Counted from the stretch's first letter, positions 22,517 through 34,639 are shown. The stretch: DNA of 64,000 nucleotides from Mytilus edulis (GCF_963676685.1 NC_092353.1:4802207-4866206), one strand, 5' to 3'. The notes: generated from the letters alone by a model not told the origin. Numbers and translations are program-made.

Positions 22517-23914
22517 ATAAAATTGAGAATGGAAATGGGGAATGTGTCAAAGAGACAACAACCCGACCAAATAAAAAACAACAGCAGAGGGTCACCAACA
22601 GGTCTTCAATGTAGCGAGAAATTCCCGCACCCGGAGGCGTCCTTCAGCTGGCCCCTAAACAAATATATACTAGTCCAGTGATAATGAACGCCATACTAAT
22701 TTCCAAATTGTACACAAGAAACTAAAATTAAAATAATACAAGACTAACAAAGGCCAGAGGCTCCTGACTTGGGACAGGCGCAAAAATGCGGCGGGGTTAA
22801 ACATGTTTGTGAGATCTCAACCCTCCCCCTATACCTCTAACCAATGTAGAAAAGTAAACGCATAACAATACGCACATTAAAATTCAGTTCAAGAGAAGAC
22901 CGAGTCTGATGTCAGAAGATGTAACCAAAGAAAATAAACAAAATGACAATAATACATTAATAACAACAGACTACTAGCAGTTAACTGACATGCCAGCTCC
23001 AGACTTCAATTAAACTGACTGAAAGATTATGATTTCATCATATGAACATCAGGCACAATCCTTCCCGTAAGGGGTTTAGTATCATACCATCATAACATAT
23101 ATGAGAAGAACATAACCCGTGTCATGCCAATAACTGATTTTAGAATAAATGTGTTTAGTTCCGATGCAAAGACCTTATCAGTGACTCAATATTAACGCCA
23201 AAATATGCAATCTTTAATGACTTGACAACAGTATCGTAATTATATCCCTTCTTAATAAGTCTATTCAAAGGTTTTGTAAGTTTCTGAGGTGAATACTGAC
23301 ACCTTTGTGCTTTATAAAGAATATTTCCATAAAAAATTGGATGTGAAATACCTGAACGTATTAGAAGTCTGCATGTTGAGCTATATTTACGAATGATGTC
23401 TTTATACCGATGATAAAATTTAGTAAATGTTTTGACTAGTTTGTGATATCGAAAACCCTGGTGTAATAATTTTTCAGTAATACATAAATTTCTCTCGTTA
23501 AAATCTAAAACATTGTTACATACACGAGCGAATCGTACAAGTTGAGATATATAAACACCGTAAGATGGTGACAAGGGAACGTCACCATCTAAAAACGGAT
23601 AATTAACGATAGGAAATGAAAAATCATCCCTTTTATCATAAATTTTAGTATTCAGCTTTCCATTAGTGATATAGATATCATGATCGAGAAAAGGGCAGTG
23701 GCCATTGTTAGTATTAGCTTTATTTAAAGTAAGTTCAACAGGATAAATTTCATTAATATACATACTGAAGTCGTCATTATTGAGAGCCAAAATATCATCC
23801 AAATATCTAAAAGTATTATTAAATTTGTTTATCAGATGTTGTTTCGATGGGTCTTTGCTTATTTTTGTCATAAATTGTAACTCATAACAATACAAAAACA
23901 GGTCCGCAATAAGC
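22517..23914 (-). mobile_element. 5'-truncated tandem copy of the Naiad element
   Basis: Nearly identical to 15882-17278: I counted about six or seven differences in ~1.4 kb, including FLDLDI to FLDHDI. It carries the RT from within the motif B downstream part through YLDD to the stop at 23155, the 3' UTR and the SECIS-like hairpin. Its 3' end abuts the 5' leader of the longer copy, so the two lie head to tail. This is the pseudo-LTR arrangement described for PLEs. It breaks at 23914, where unrelated sequence begins. Confidence 0.85.
23039..23101 (-). promoter_or_regulatory. SECIS-like hairpin, second copy
   Basis: Identical in sequence to 16402-16464: same AUGA/UGAU pair, 12-nt spacer, AAA and CCC/GGG apical stem. 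It lies the same distance after the RT stop at 23155. Confidence 0.6.
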
Positions 23915-24134
23915 CTTTCTATGGACAGGTCAACATTTTTGTTGTAAAGTAAATAAAGTATGTAAACTGGTTCCCGTCCGACTACAACACTTTGTTAGAG
24001 GGTAGCGGAATACAAGCAGATACCAGTTAGTTTGTAAAATAGTAAATATGAAACCGAGTGCGGTAGGCGGAGGCAATAATCGACTTCCTGTTGGTCTGGT
24101 CAATGGTATTGGAACAATGCCGCTGACGCGTCAT

Positions 24135-24790
24135 TTTCCAAAAATCATTTACATCAAAATTTTTAAAACTTCTACATTTTCTGTATTTTGGTTTAATATT
24201 AGGTCGTTCACATTTTATTTGAACCCCAATCAGGTTGTGAACATCACTTAAGCCACATCCAAAATTACATCTTTTACCACATTTACTTTCTTGATTAGTT
24301 AAAATTACATCAAGAAGAGTTGGTTTCGAATTTCTATTATAACATGTTGCTATATTGATAATGTTCTTCATACAGAAAATATCACAAGAATCATTTAAAG
24401 TTGAGCTTTTATTGTCATCAAGCATATTGAAGTTTAAATCACCCATTATCAAAACATTATCATACTTTTTAATGACTTTGTCTGTTGTTAAGTTAAAGTC
24501 AGTACTAAATTTACTGTCTGGCATGCTAGGTTGTTTATAGACGCCAATAAATAACCACTTATTGTCTTCTGTTGTTACCTCAAGTGCAATGGATTCAATG
24601 TCCTGAAATTCAGCTTGTTTGTTTCTATCTCCTGCTAGGTCAGATATCATGTAGGCTAGGACACCTCCCCCATATTTGTTTCGGTCTGATCTATAAAACG
24701 AAAAGTTGTCAACCGTAAACATTGCGTCAGGAAAGGAGTCGTCAAGTTTTGTTTCTGATAGAAATAGAATATCAACAATGTTTCTATTTA
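24135..24790 (-). pseudogene. LINE apurinic endonuclease fragment
   Basis: The frame shows the APE-type endonuclease motifs of non-LTR retrotransposons in order: DILFLSETKLDD (upstream of the annotated M at 24722), YGGGVLAYM, GVYKQPSMPD, MGDLNFN, LLDVILTNQES and GLSDVHNLIG. The last two blocks include the catalytic Asp and His region. After DFWKMT the sequence leaves the LINE pattern and runs into other repeat DNA. There is no RT downstream, so it is a fragment. It resembles the Jockey/CR1 group like the 9.5-11.1 kb LINE, but a shared family cannot be shown because the regions do not overlap. Confidence 0.82.
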
Positions 24791-25067
24791 AGTATTAAAC
24801 ATATCTGTTCTTAACCGCTATAATGTCTGCTGGTCCGATGTAGGACCAGTTTACTGCCGTCAATTACAAATCATTAAACACTGGACACTTTAAATTTGCA
24901 AAACACTCATTTGCAAATCCGCCGCCGCCTCAAATAAGAGCTACAGTGTCATGTATATAACCAAAATGTGCGGAATTACATGGGATTCAATAATTTCATT
25001 AGTTTTCTACTGTTACTATTATATTTATTTTGCTATTTGATTTATAAAAACATGGGATTTTCAATAT

Positions 25068-25232
25068 CCCATGGGATTTTGGTTAAATCCCATGGGATTT
25101 TTTTTGGTCCCATGGGATAAATTGTAGTCCCATGGGATATTTGTTGTCCCATGGGACAAAAATAATCCCATGGGATTATTATTATCCCATGGGATTTTTA
25201 ATATCCCATGGGACAAAATAAAATCCTATGGG
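25068..25232. repeat. Array of eight CCCATGGG palindromes at 19-21 bp spacing
   Basis: Perfect CCCATGGG occurs at 25068, 25089, 25109, 25129, 25148, 25167, 25186 and 25205, with an imperfect ninth (CCTATGGG) at 25225. The spacers are AT-rich and differ from each other, while the palindrome and an adjacent AT or AC dinucleotide are kept. A half copy (catggga) lies at 25051. Confidence 0.85.
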
Positions 25233-25326
25233 ATTCAAATTATAAATATATAGATATAAATATACAGTATGTTAATGTTGCAATGAATGCTGTTTTATAG
25301 TAAAAAGTTTTAAATGTATACAAATT

Positions 25327-25335
<9 letters not shown>

Positions 25336-25366
<31 letters not shown>
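25336..25366. repeat. (TA)n microsatellite
   Basis: About 15 uninterrupted TA units. From here to about 26080 I see no gene or clear repeat. Confidence 0.85.
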
Positions 25367-25370
<4 letters not shown>

Positions 25371-26088
25371 TTTTCATTTTGTCACAAACATGTTTTTTGT
25401 TTGTTAATATGACAATAAAGATTATAATTCTGATTTTGGAATGTATTATAAAATTTAAGGTCAAAGAGTAAAGTTCTTTCACTGAAACAAAATGATGACA
25501 TGTTTAAATAAATGAAAAAATATTGTTTTGAAATCTTTGTCTTGTTTATTTTATAATGAAAAATAGAACTGAAAAAAAATATTCTGACTAAATAGTTTAC
25601 TCTTTTCATGAGGTAAGGTTTTCTTTGTTATAGTTTCATTGTAATACATGAATATGCAAACAATTTGAATTATATACCTTTGTGGTGTACATAATATTAT
25701 GCTTATATTTGCAAATTTATAAATTAAACACTTTTTGTGTTAAAGTTTTAGTTTTCTTTTTCATGTTTTTCGCTGCTTGCTACGTACAATTATTCAGTCC
25801 ACGTGCACTATATAAGAGTCAAGTCAATAAATTATTTCATTCACTAGAATATTCCCGCAATTCTTAGACAAAACATTTTTCAATCTGTTCTTCAAAGATC
25901 TTCCTCCGTACATCTTTATTGGATGGAGCGATTCAAATGAGAAGACAAAGCAGGTTTATTTGGACAACAACATACTAATATTTTTTTCATTCGTTCCTTC
26001 TTTCAATTGATAATTACATTGTTGCATTTACATGATCAAGTTCTTGAGCATCTATGATCGTGATGATATGACTCCTTTTTGTTTATAG

Positions 26089-26203
26089 TCATTATGTTGA
26101 AATTTCCTTTTTCTATTAAATGTAGGAAAAAAACGTTCCATTTCAAATTAATTAAAAAAGTCGCACTATTGAGAAAAATATCATCTTCTAAGTTTTCTGT
26201 TCA
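26089..26203 (+). repeat. Left ~115-bp direct repeat flanking the Harbinger element
   Basis: The segment 'tcattatgttgaaatttcc ... agttttctgttca' recurs at 33488-33603 with roughly 85-90% identity by eye. The copies sit immediately outside the TIR-bearing region on both sides, far longer than a normal three-base Harbinger duplication. Confidence 0.7.
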
Positions 26204-27239
26204 GGGACCTTATTCACAAAGCATCCGTAAAGTTATCGCACCCGTAAACGTTGCGGAATGGCTGCGAAATTTGAATTTTCGTATTCACAAAAGTTGCGGA
26301 GATTTCGCATCCGTAAACGTTGCGGAATATGTCCGGGAATACCTGAAAATATTTACGGGACGTCCTGACTATCCGTAAACATTGCGGAATCGGGCACTTG
26401 TGTTTATTTTAAATCATTTTATATTAGTTTTACTTCAAAAAAAAAATCATTACAATTTTAAACAAGTTTTACTTTACTTTAGTATATTTCTTTGCAATCA
26501 ATGGTATGGAAGTGAATACTTTGTGATATTCTCTAGTAAGTCTCTATTACAGAAACCAATTGAGGAAGTCAATAAAATAAATCAAAATTACATAAATATA
26601 ACGAATAAAAATTGTACAATAGAAAATAAAATAAAATTATACTTTAGTACGTTTGCTGATTGTTTGATAGATAGTATTCACCATTCCAATGTTGCAATTC
26701 ATTTTGAACCCGCTTTTTTACGTTCCTGAACAATGATGTGTTTTGTATCATTAAAAAACACTTTTATCATTTTATGATATAGAGCCCTACAGGTACCAAT
26801 ATTTATTCAAATTAAATGTGGAACTATATTTGTCACTTCCCTTCTGAAACAAGAAAAAAGGTTTTTTTAAGAATTTTAGTTGCGGGAACACTATCAGAAC
26901 GCTTAACCTGTGGCTCTAAATTAGCTCTATTTTACAGATTATGCGTTCTGTCAGGGGATATTCCTGTACTTTGTAGTTCATTATTACATAAATTACGCAT
27001 ATTTGAAGGTTGTCAAAGCATATTGTTACCACGAGATAACATTGTCAGCAGTGTTATTACAAAAACAAAAAGGGAAGCAAGATGGTTTCTAAAGTTAAAA
27101 GTCTATGATAAAAGTCTGATAACGAAACTGTATGACATGGACATTGTCTTTTGAATTATTGGTGTAAATTCAAATAATGGTCATTTAAGTTATAGTTTTT
27201 ATAAAATTAACACAGTAACAAGAATGTTGCCATAGTATA

Positions 27240-27620
27240 AGGATGCCCTACTCGCACTATCATTTTCTTTGTTCAGTGAACCGTGAAAATCTAATTTGGC
27301 ATTAAAATCATAAAGATTATATTATAAGGAACATGTGTACTAAGTTTCAATTTGATTGGACTTCAACTTCAACAAAAACTACCTTGACCAAAAACTTTAA
27401 CCTGAAGCGGGACAGACTAGCGAACGAACGAAAGAACGAACGAACGAACGCACGGACAAACGAACGGACGCACAGACCAGACAGCTAAATATCCCTCTAC
27501 TATCGTAGGTTGGACATTATTAACAACTATGGGTTACCGTGCGGCCTTCAACAATGAGCAAAGCCCATACCGCATAGTCAGCTGTAAGATCTAATTGTAC
27601 GTGTTGAGCGCTGCAAAGAA
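27240..27620 (+). repeat. Interspersed mussel repeats with (GAAC)n microsatellite
   Basis: It contains 'gaacatgtgtactaagtttc', 'caaaaactaccttgacc', a GAACGAAC run at 27420-27470, then 'gtgcggccttcaacaatgag' and 'ccgcatagtcagctgtaag', which belong to the common mussel tail repeat also seen at 35.6 kb in reverse. Non-coding. Confidence 0.6.
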
Positions 27621-27721
27621 CGGACGAACGAACGACTAGTTTCCCCTCAGCATTGTGGCGGGAACACCTGACGTAGGAAAGGTATGACGTCATTGAATAT
27701 GTATGACCTCATATATCTAAA

Positions 27722-29722
27722 ATGGCGTTCCAACTGATGTTCCAACAACAAAACAATAACGCAATGAGAAGAGAAAGAATATTTCGTGACAGAACGCATC
27801 CCTTAGATGTATATGACGATTTTGATTTAATTAGAAGGTACCGAATGCCAAGAGAAGCTATTCTCAATATTGTTGACATGTTAACAGATGATTTAGAGCC
27901 AAAGACTATGCGTTCACATAGTGTTCCTGCAAGTCTCCAGGTTTTGACTGCCCTAAGATATTACGCTACTGGATCATTCCAGCAGGTTGTAGGTGATTTG
28001 GTTGGTCTAAGTCAACCCACAATATCAAGAATTGTAACCAAAACTTCAAGAGCATTAGCAGCTAAAGTCGCTGATTTCATTAAATTCCCGTTATCTCCAC
28101 GGGAACAGCTTGCTGTCAAGCAAGGCTTTTCAAATGAATGTAATATGCCAAATACAGTTGGTTGTGTCGATGGTACACTAATAGCCATCAAGAGACCTTC
28201 TGAAAGAGAAGATGCGTATGTTTGCCGGAAAATGTTCCATGCATTAAATGTGCAAGGTGTATGTGATAATAAAAAAAGACTGACAAATCTTGTTGTCAAA
28301 TGGCCTGGATGCACGCATGATGCGTACATTTGGAACAATTGTGAACTAATGAACTATATGGAAAATCATCAAAACATGGGTCATCTTCTTGGAGATTCAG
28401 CATATCCTCTTCGCCAATACCTATTGACACCACTAAGGAATCCCATTACACCTGGTGAAAGAGCTTTCAATTCAGCCCATAAAAGAGCAAGACAAAGAAT
28501 TGAAGACACATTTGGTCGATGGAAGAGCAGATGGATGTGTATAACGTAAGGGTACCCAAATTGCACAGAGTACCCAAATTGCACCTATTTAGAAAAAATA
28601 GCAACGGAAATCTTACAAGATTCCTAGAGACTAAACAATTGTATTTTTATGATTTGATACTATGCACGTCTTTCAACATAGGTAAACATATTTAGATATA
28701 CACAAAACGTGCACAGTATTTATCAACAGATGGACTGTTTACTGAAAAAGCAAAATGTACGAAAACGTCACCATGCGACGTCATCAAAACGTCATCTTTT
28801 TAAAATTAGCAAATACAATATATTATAAGTATCCATTTCGTAAAATATGAAGAGTAAGCATGGAATAATATCCAATTGTTCAAAATATTTGAAGAAATTA
28901 AACAAAAGCTCGGTTATTAGACTTTTGACGATGTGAATTTAAGCATGGATGCAATTTGGGTACTCCTCATTACAGAATCATGGATAGTTTGGAGGTTGAT
29001 TTAAACCCATTTTTGTATGACTCAATATGGATTCAAAATTAAATCGGTGTACCTATACAATAAAGAAGGATAGGGCTACAAAATAAACACAGTATGGACA
29101 TTTTTTTCTTGATCATAAAAAAACGTAGGTGAAAAAACTGTCAAAATAGGTGCAATTTGGGTACCGTCACGTTACATAAGTATGGTAGGTTCAAAAATTT
29201 AAAAAAAAGTATTATTTATCAGAGTTAACAACTCTTTTTCAAATTAACCAATCATTTATAGATTTATCGATTTACAAAGAACGATATAGCAGTTTCTCTA
29301 TGTAAAAAAAATAAGCCATTGTAACAAAAACCAAATATTCTGCTTTTTTTTCTAATCAGTATTTCAACTTTTGATTTCTTCCTTGTAGCGAGATCACCAT
29401 TACTTTTTTTTTTATTTTCTCAACTCTTTTTATGAAACTTCTCATATTTTATTTCAAAATTCTATGTCATATTTTCTTAATATAAACATTTGTTTTGATT
29501 AATAGTTTTGATTTCCCTGTAGGTGGACCATTAACAGTTCAACTTGAAACAGCAATAGATGTTATTGTGTCAACTGGCATTCTGCACAATATATGTGAAG
29601 ATCTAGGATTACCAGTAGACCTTCTGGATCCGGAGGAACAGGAAAATGAGGACGAGAACGATGACATCCAAGACATTGATGGGCGTCATTTAAGAAACAG
29701 GCTAATAGCTGAGAGATTTTAA
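27722..29722 (+). CDS. PIF/Harbinger transposase (HARBI1-like), exon split by a MITE
   Basis: A DDE transposase that would cut and rejoin DNA at Harbinger termini. Exon 1 (27722-28543) encodes an HTH-like stretch (VGLSQPTISRIV, about residues 94-105), Asp150 in CVDGTLIAIKRP, Asp200 in WPGCTHDAYIW, Asp225 in LLGDSAYPL and Glu261 in RIEDTFGRWKSRW. A 629-bp MITE splits the exon inside the ATA codon. The exon resumes at 29175-29184 (CATAAGTATG), followed by the donor GTAGGT at 29185. The acceptor is TGTAG at 29518-29522 and exon 2 is 29523-29722. Without the MITE and the intron, the frame is 1,032 nt, giving 343 aa, close to HARBI1 length, and reads KYGGPLTV then ILHNICEDLG across the splice. The acidic tail is DPEEQENEDENDD. 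Apart from the MITE no lesion is seen, so inactivation may be recent. Confidence 0.9.
28544..29172. mobile_element. 629-bp MITE inside the Harbinger transposase exon
   Basis: The termini are inverted and share ACGT plus GGTACCCAAATTGCAC, with two mismatches over the first 23 bp. It is flanked by TA at 28542-28543 and 29173-29174. An extra copy of the GTACCCAAATTGCAC motif lies at the left (about 28570) and one inverted at about 28950. No coding sequence. The insertion site is exact: removal with one TA restores the host codon and frame. Confidence 0.9.
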
Positions 29723-29828
29723 GGTAACGTTTAATAAATTGACTCTAAAATCTAATATTTAATTTCACAATTAATTTCACAAATAATAATATTCTGAATT
29801 TTAGACAGACACACAGACACAAATAATG

Positions 29829-32335
29829 TTAGTTTCGTGAATTCGAATCAAGAGACATAAACGCCCCACGAAAAACCTCAAACGACGTTGGCTCATGTAT
29901 TCCGTCATTATCTGTCTCTTGTCTTTTTGCTGATTCGAATCTCTTTTCCTCAATCAAAAGGCGTCTTTTTTCGACTGCTAACCGTTCCCTCTCAATACAA
30001 TAAGTAAACGTTGTCCCTCTATTTCGACAAGTTGTCTTTGCAAGATTAAACTGAAAATCGAAAGACTTTATAATTATAACAGTTGGTTAGGTAAATACTG
30101 ATTAAAGGTTAATGAATATACTTTTGGCCACACTGGTGTTCAGTTTCATTTTAATGAATAAAGTACTAAAAGAAATGAAGGCCGTGTGTTTCTTTGAGAC
30201 CGGAGACATATAATGCAATCGAATGTCAATACAACAATAATTGTATTATATGCAAGTGTGAAGGTCGTATGATGATATCTATATGTTTTATTACTCTTTT
30301 GTTGAAGGATTGCTGTCTGATGATTTATTATATACAAAATCTTCTTTTTTACATCGATTTTACATATATTATTAGTAATAACTTTTTCAAATTAATATTT
30401 CTAAATCAAAAATATACATATGTGTAGTGCTGTGTTATTCTATAATATTTTTATTGTATCTTTTCAGATTTGAAATAGCCTTGCTGTAAAGGAAAAAGAT
30501 TAATTTAGCCTTCATCAAAACAAAGACGCTGACCGTGCATGCTTTGAAAAGACATAGTTATTTCAGAAATCATTAAATTTCAACATAAACAGTCTTTTTT
30601 GTTGTGATAGTTTCATGATAATGTTCAGTTCAAGTGTTATTTACCTTTCACTATCCGTTTTCTTCTGCTTTACTGGTAGGTAGTTTTCTGATTCTGTTGG
30701 CCTTTTGGGAGTTTGTCTTGTATGATCTACGTGTAGCACCTGTGTGATATTCCCAGTAGTATTTTCAAATGGAGGCATAACGGCAGATACAACAGTCTCA
30801 GCACATGACGCTTTTATTGGTGTATAAAAGAAAAATATTATATTGATCCGATGAAATAAAAACACGCATAATATCTTTATTTGCATTAAATTGAGATACA
30901 AGTATTCCTTTATTCTTTTATATATAAGTATCAATTATAATATTTTTGATTTGTGATTTATGTATATATTGCAACCGGATTTTACTGGCAGATGGACAGT
31001 AAATTCAGATACAAAAATGTATATTCAAAACACTGCTTTCAAATTATTTCATTTAAACATAAAATGTCCATTCAATACAGTGTTTGATAATGATGTACAG
31101 TGGAGTTTTCGGTGTCCGCGCGGTCGGTGATACCGCGCATTAGCTAATTTGAAGTTCAGATTTCGTTATATCAACAACGTAACGCAAATGAAATTGTTCT
31201 TGTTATTGTTTTAGCATTCCGACGAGATAAAAAAGAACAAAATTGATAAGTTCCAGATTGAAATAATAACTGCAATCACGTGATTTACAATATTGGGCCA
31301 ATGTCCATTAAAAAAATACAGCATCAGATAAAATTTGTTTTACGTAAGTCAAATTTCTATCAGATTGCAATAATTTTTGCTCTGTATCATTGGCAGTGTG
31401 CTTGGTTTGAATTTAGCTACCTTTCGTAGAAGTAACTGCAATGATATGAGTGAATGATTGGAGAGTAAGTTATTTTTGGAAAGCATGCGCGAAATCAACG
31501 GACATTGGAGGAACTCTCAGAACAAGGGTTTCCCCAATTTTGGACACACATTACACAAAATCTTGAGGGTGAAACCGTACAAGCTGATAATTTTATGAAA
31601 TAAAAGTTTGTTATGAATTTATTCACACAATATTATCCAATGATTGGTTTTGTCAGTTGAATGAAGTGAAGTTAAAAGTCTTAGGTGTGCGGATACACCG
31701 GACTGCAACGTATTAAAAGCTTAATGAATGATAAACGACTCACTCTCTCTGTAAAAAAGATATTTTATAATCATGATTATAATTATTATACTATAATGAA
31801 TAAAATTCAAAACTTTGCGTTATTTCAAAAAGGTTTGCATTATAACGGAAGCATAGAAAAAATATATATAAAACAATTGTGTGGCGCTAATACGCTCTCT
31901 TAGGCTGTTGATAGTAAATATTCAATCCGAAAAAAAAAACATACCTTCATGGTATCACAACCAGTTGAGATACCAAATACTCTTTCTTCCCCCAACAACT
32001 GCTACAACGTCTTCTTCCATTTTACTTAAGGCTATAAAACTAGGAACTCCGCCTCCTGTTTTCTTCCGCTCATTTGTAATAGATGTAGCCTTCTTTTTGG
32101 TCCCTCTCTTGATGTCATCCCATTTCTTTTTTATTTCCTCTGTGGTTCTGCTGGTAAAGGATACTGCGTTTACCGCGTTTTGTACTTTTTTCCATGCTTC
32201 TTTCTTCCTTGTATTAGAAACAATATCAGAAAACTTGCTAAACAACATGACAGAATTTTCTTTGACATTGTCCACGATGGCATCTATTTCTTTTTCTGTA
32301 AATCTTGGCTTCTTTGTTTTCTTCTGTTCCTCCAT
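29829..32335 (-). pseudogene. Harbinger Myb/SANT-like DNA-binding protein, three exons, frameshifted
   Basis: Exon 1 (32335-31945) starts with an ATG and encodes KPRFTEKEIDAIVDNV, LFSKFS, WKKVQNAVNAV and IKKKWDDIKRG, a Myb/SANT-like trihelix-type domain that in Harbinger elements helps the transposase bind DNA and enter the nucleus. A G-run near 31991 appears to hold one extra base; correcting it gives an open tail to a GTATGT donor. Exon 2 (about 30810-30645) encodes AETVVSAVMPPFENTT and ends at a GTAAAT donor. Exon 3 (30050-29829, acceptor TTTTCAG) encodes a charged coiled coil (IERERLAVEKRRLLIEEK), with another one-base frame change near 29998. The exon 1-2 phase is off by one, so exon edges are approximate. 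Function in this copy is doubtful. Confidence 0.75.
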
Positions 32336-32410
32336 GGCTGACGTTTCTTTAAAAATGACGTCATATTAATGACGTCATCAGTTCCATTAGAAAATAGATT
32401 ATTGATTAAT

Positions 32411-32411
32411 G

Positions 32412-32481
<70 letters not shown>
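32411..32481. repeat. (GATT)n microsatellite
   Basis: About 17 uninterrupted tetranucleotide units just upstream of the Myb-like gene start. Confidence 0.9.
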
Positions 32482-32483
<2 letters not shown>

Positions 32484-32589
32484 TTTGAATTAATTGATGA
32501 AATTACGATATGATTGAGTGTTAAAATGTATAAATTGTGTAAGTAATAGACTAATAGATTCAAAGTACGGGTTTCTGGGGTTCAGTTTA

Positions 32590-32990
32590 ACAGCTAAAAA
32601 CTGACTTCTAATTGACGTGTGTACACCGCCTCGCTGTTCTTGTGGCACCGTCTTTACCTCGAGTATGGGAAGTTCTTACATTAAATCCAAGCAGAGTCAA
32701 ATCAAACACGCCACGGTTAAGATTGACAGTTGCAGCTTCTCCGCTAAACATGCCACACTAAGGAGTAGAGCAAAGACTCGTCGGCATAAAGTAAAACTTA
32801 TGTGTCCAGAAGACCGACATGCCTTTAGGCTGGTTATTACCTTGTGAAATAAAAAAATTCTGCTGGGCTTGTCGGTCTAGTACAAAGCAGGGTATATAAT
32901 CATTTAACATTAATATGTTATCGTTCGGAATATAAATATTAATTTGCCGCTGGACGCTCAACCGTCATCCATCCATCCATCCATATTGTT
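32590..32990. repeat. Probable interspersed repeat, ends with (CATC)n
   Basis: A GC-richer stretch ('caccgcctcgctgttcttgt', 'agaccgacatgcctttaggc') ends at a short CATC microsatellite (32965-32982). No ORF is recognised. It lies inside the Harbinger element. Confidence 0.35.
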
Positions 32991-33487
32991 CATTGACTTA
33001 CATGTTTTAAATTAACATGAGGAAGAATTTTTTGGAAAACGAAATGTACAGACAACACATGACTCTTTTAAAAATGGTTATATGTTTATATATTGTATTG
33101 TTGGATACATGTATACCTTACTCTAAAAAAACATAGTATTATTTATTTTAAAAAGAATTAATTAAGCTAATGACTTTCGAAGTGATGTTTAAAGTCAACA
33201 TAGAAAAAAGTAACGACGACTGAAAACGAGGTTCATTATGAAGAACATTTTATTTCTTAGAAAAAAAATCAAAGAAAACAACAGCGTAGACTATGATAAT
33301 CAAATAAAAGTTTTAAGAGACATTTCAGTAAAACTTAATTTAATTAGGTTTAGACGTCATAAGTACTGCGCAAACTTTCCGTAAACTACGGTACCTTTAC
33401 GGACGTTTTGTGAATACGGCGTAAACGTTGCGAATTAGATGCGGATTTCTTCCGTAGACCATCCGTAAACTTTCCGCAACTGAAATG

Positions 33488-33603
33488 TCGTTATGTTGAA
33501 ATTTCCTCTTTCTAATAAATGTAGGAAAAAACATGTTCCATTTCGAATTATTAAACAAAAATCGCACTATGGAGAAAAATATCAACTTTCAGTTTTCTGT
33601 TCA
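33488..33603 (+). repeat. Right ~115-bp direct repeat flanking the Harbinger element
   Basis: Matches 26089-26203 in the same orientation ('tcgttatgttgaaatttcc ... agttttctgttca'). From 33604 to about 34640 I see AT-rich sequence without a recognisable gene. Confidence 0.7.
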
Positions 33604-34639
33604 TTATTGATCTGTTGAATGATGACCATGAAAACCGAGATGTCTGACCTACAAATACACAAAACTCAAAAATTATCAGTGAAGAGAAATACAGCAATAA
33701 AATGGCTATTTTATCATGTTTATGAACATTTTAATAAACTATCATTTAAATATCTATTGTTAGTACTCTTATTTCAGTGCTTTGCGTCTATGATTTACAT
33801 ATTACTGGTTATTGTTTGGTTCCTTGTTGCAGTCTTTTGAGTTAAGCCCATTGCAACAAATTTTTACAATTTGTTCAAATGTTGTGCTGTTATTAAAACC
33901 ACTGTCGGGTATAGCGTTTGCTCATTGTCAAAGGCTGTACAGTGAACTATTTTTGTTAAATTAAGGGGGCTCGCAGGTTTCAATCAATTTTTTTTTCTTA
34001 ATATAGGGTTACGCTATATTTTTCTATAAATGAACTTTTATCTTATACTTTATAGAAAAATAGAAAAATTAAATTAAAAAAATGGGGACACCATTCATTC
34101 ACACTCACAATCCGCCTTTGAAAGAAGCATATATACATTTTTGTAAAGGTACTTTTTTTTTCTGTTGAACTAATAGGAGAAATAGAGGTAATTTTGTTAG
34201 CGTTGTCTTTTATAGATTACTATATCATGTATAGGGTATGAGTTTTTTAATTACTAACAGGTCATGATTGGCCTCTAATAAGTAATTACAATGGTTACAT
34301 CCACTTAATTGAACTCTGATGGATAGTTTTCTCATTTATCGTACCACATCTTAATTTAATAAATATTTAATCATTACTCAAGGGCAATTACTTTTTTTAA
34401 CAGTGGACTTACCATTTAGGCTTTGTTGACCTTTGTAAATCTATTTTTGTTGTTAATTTCTTCTGTTTATAGTTTCCCTTTATCTTTAATATTCTTTCCC
34501 TACACATAAAAGGGTAAACAATATCATTTAATGACAAAAATAACTACTAATACATAAAAAGTAGGCAACTGAAAATTTTGCCTCATTTTTATATAACTTC
34601 GACTTGATCCTCATTCTTGCTGTTTAATATTATCATTGT

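Larger units (their letters stand above)
26204..33422. mobile_element. Two-gene PIF/Harbinger transposon, ~7.2 kb
   Basis: The left end, GGGACCTTATTCACAAAGCA followed by 'tccgtaaagtta', and the right end read in reverse ('cgccgtattcacaaaacgtccgtaaaggta') are similar inverted termini. More 'ccgtaaacgttgcgga' motifs lie inside both ends (to about 26390 and 33480). The interior holds a DDE transposase gene on plus and a Myb/SANT-like gene on minus, converging with 106 bp between stop codons. That two-gene content is the standard autonomous Harbinger set. Non-coding mussel repeats fill the left part (27240-27620). The exact right boundary is uncertain. Confidence 0.78.

Noticed and set aside
26382-27154. 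ORFs of 115 and 112 aa at the left of the Harbinger element
   Set aside because: No recognisable domain or splice partner; composition is that of AT-rich non-coding DNA.
31881-32369. 162-aa plus-strand ORF
   Set aside because: Antisense shadow of the Myb/SANT-like exon, which has clear domain residues on minus.
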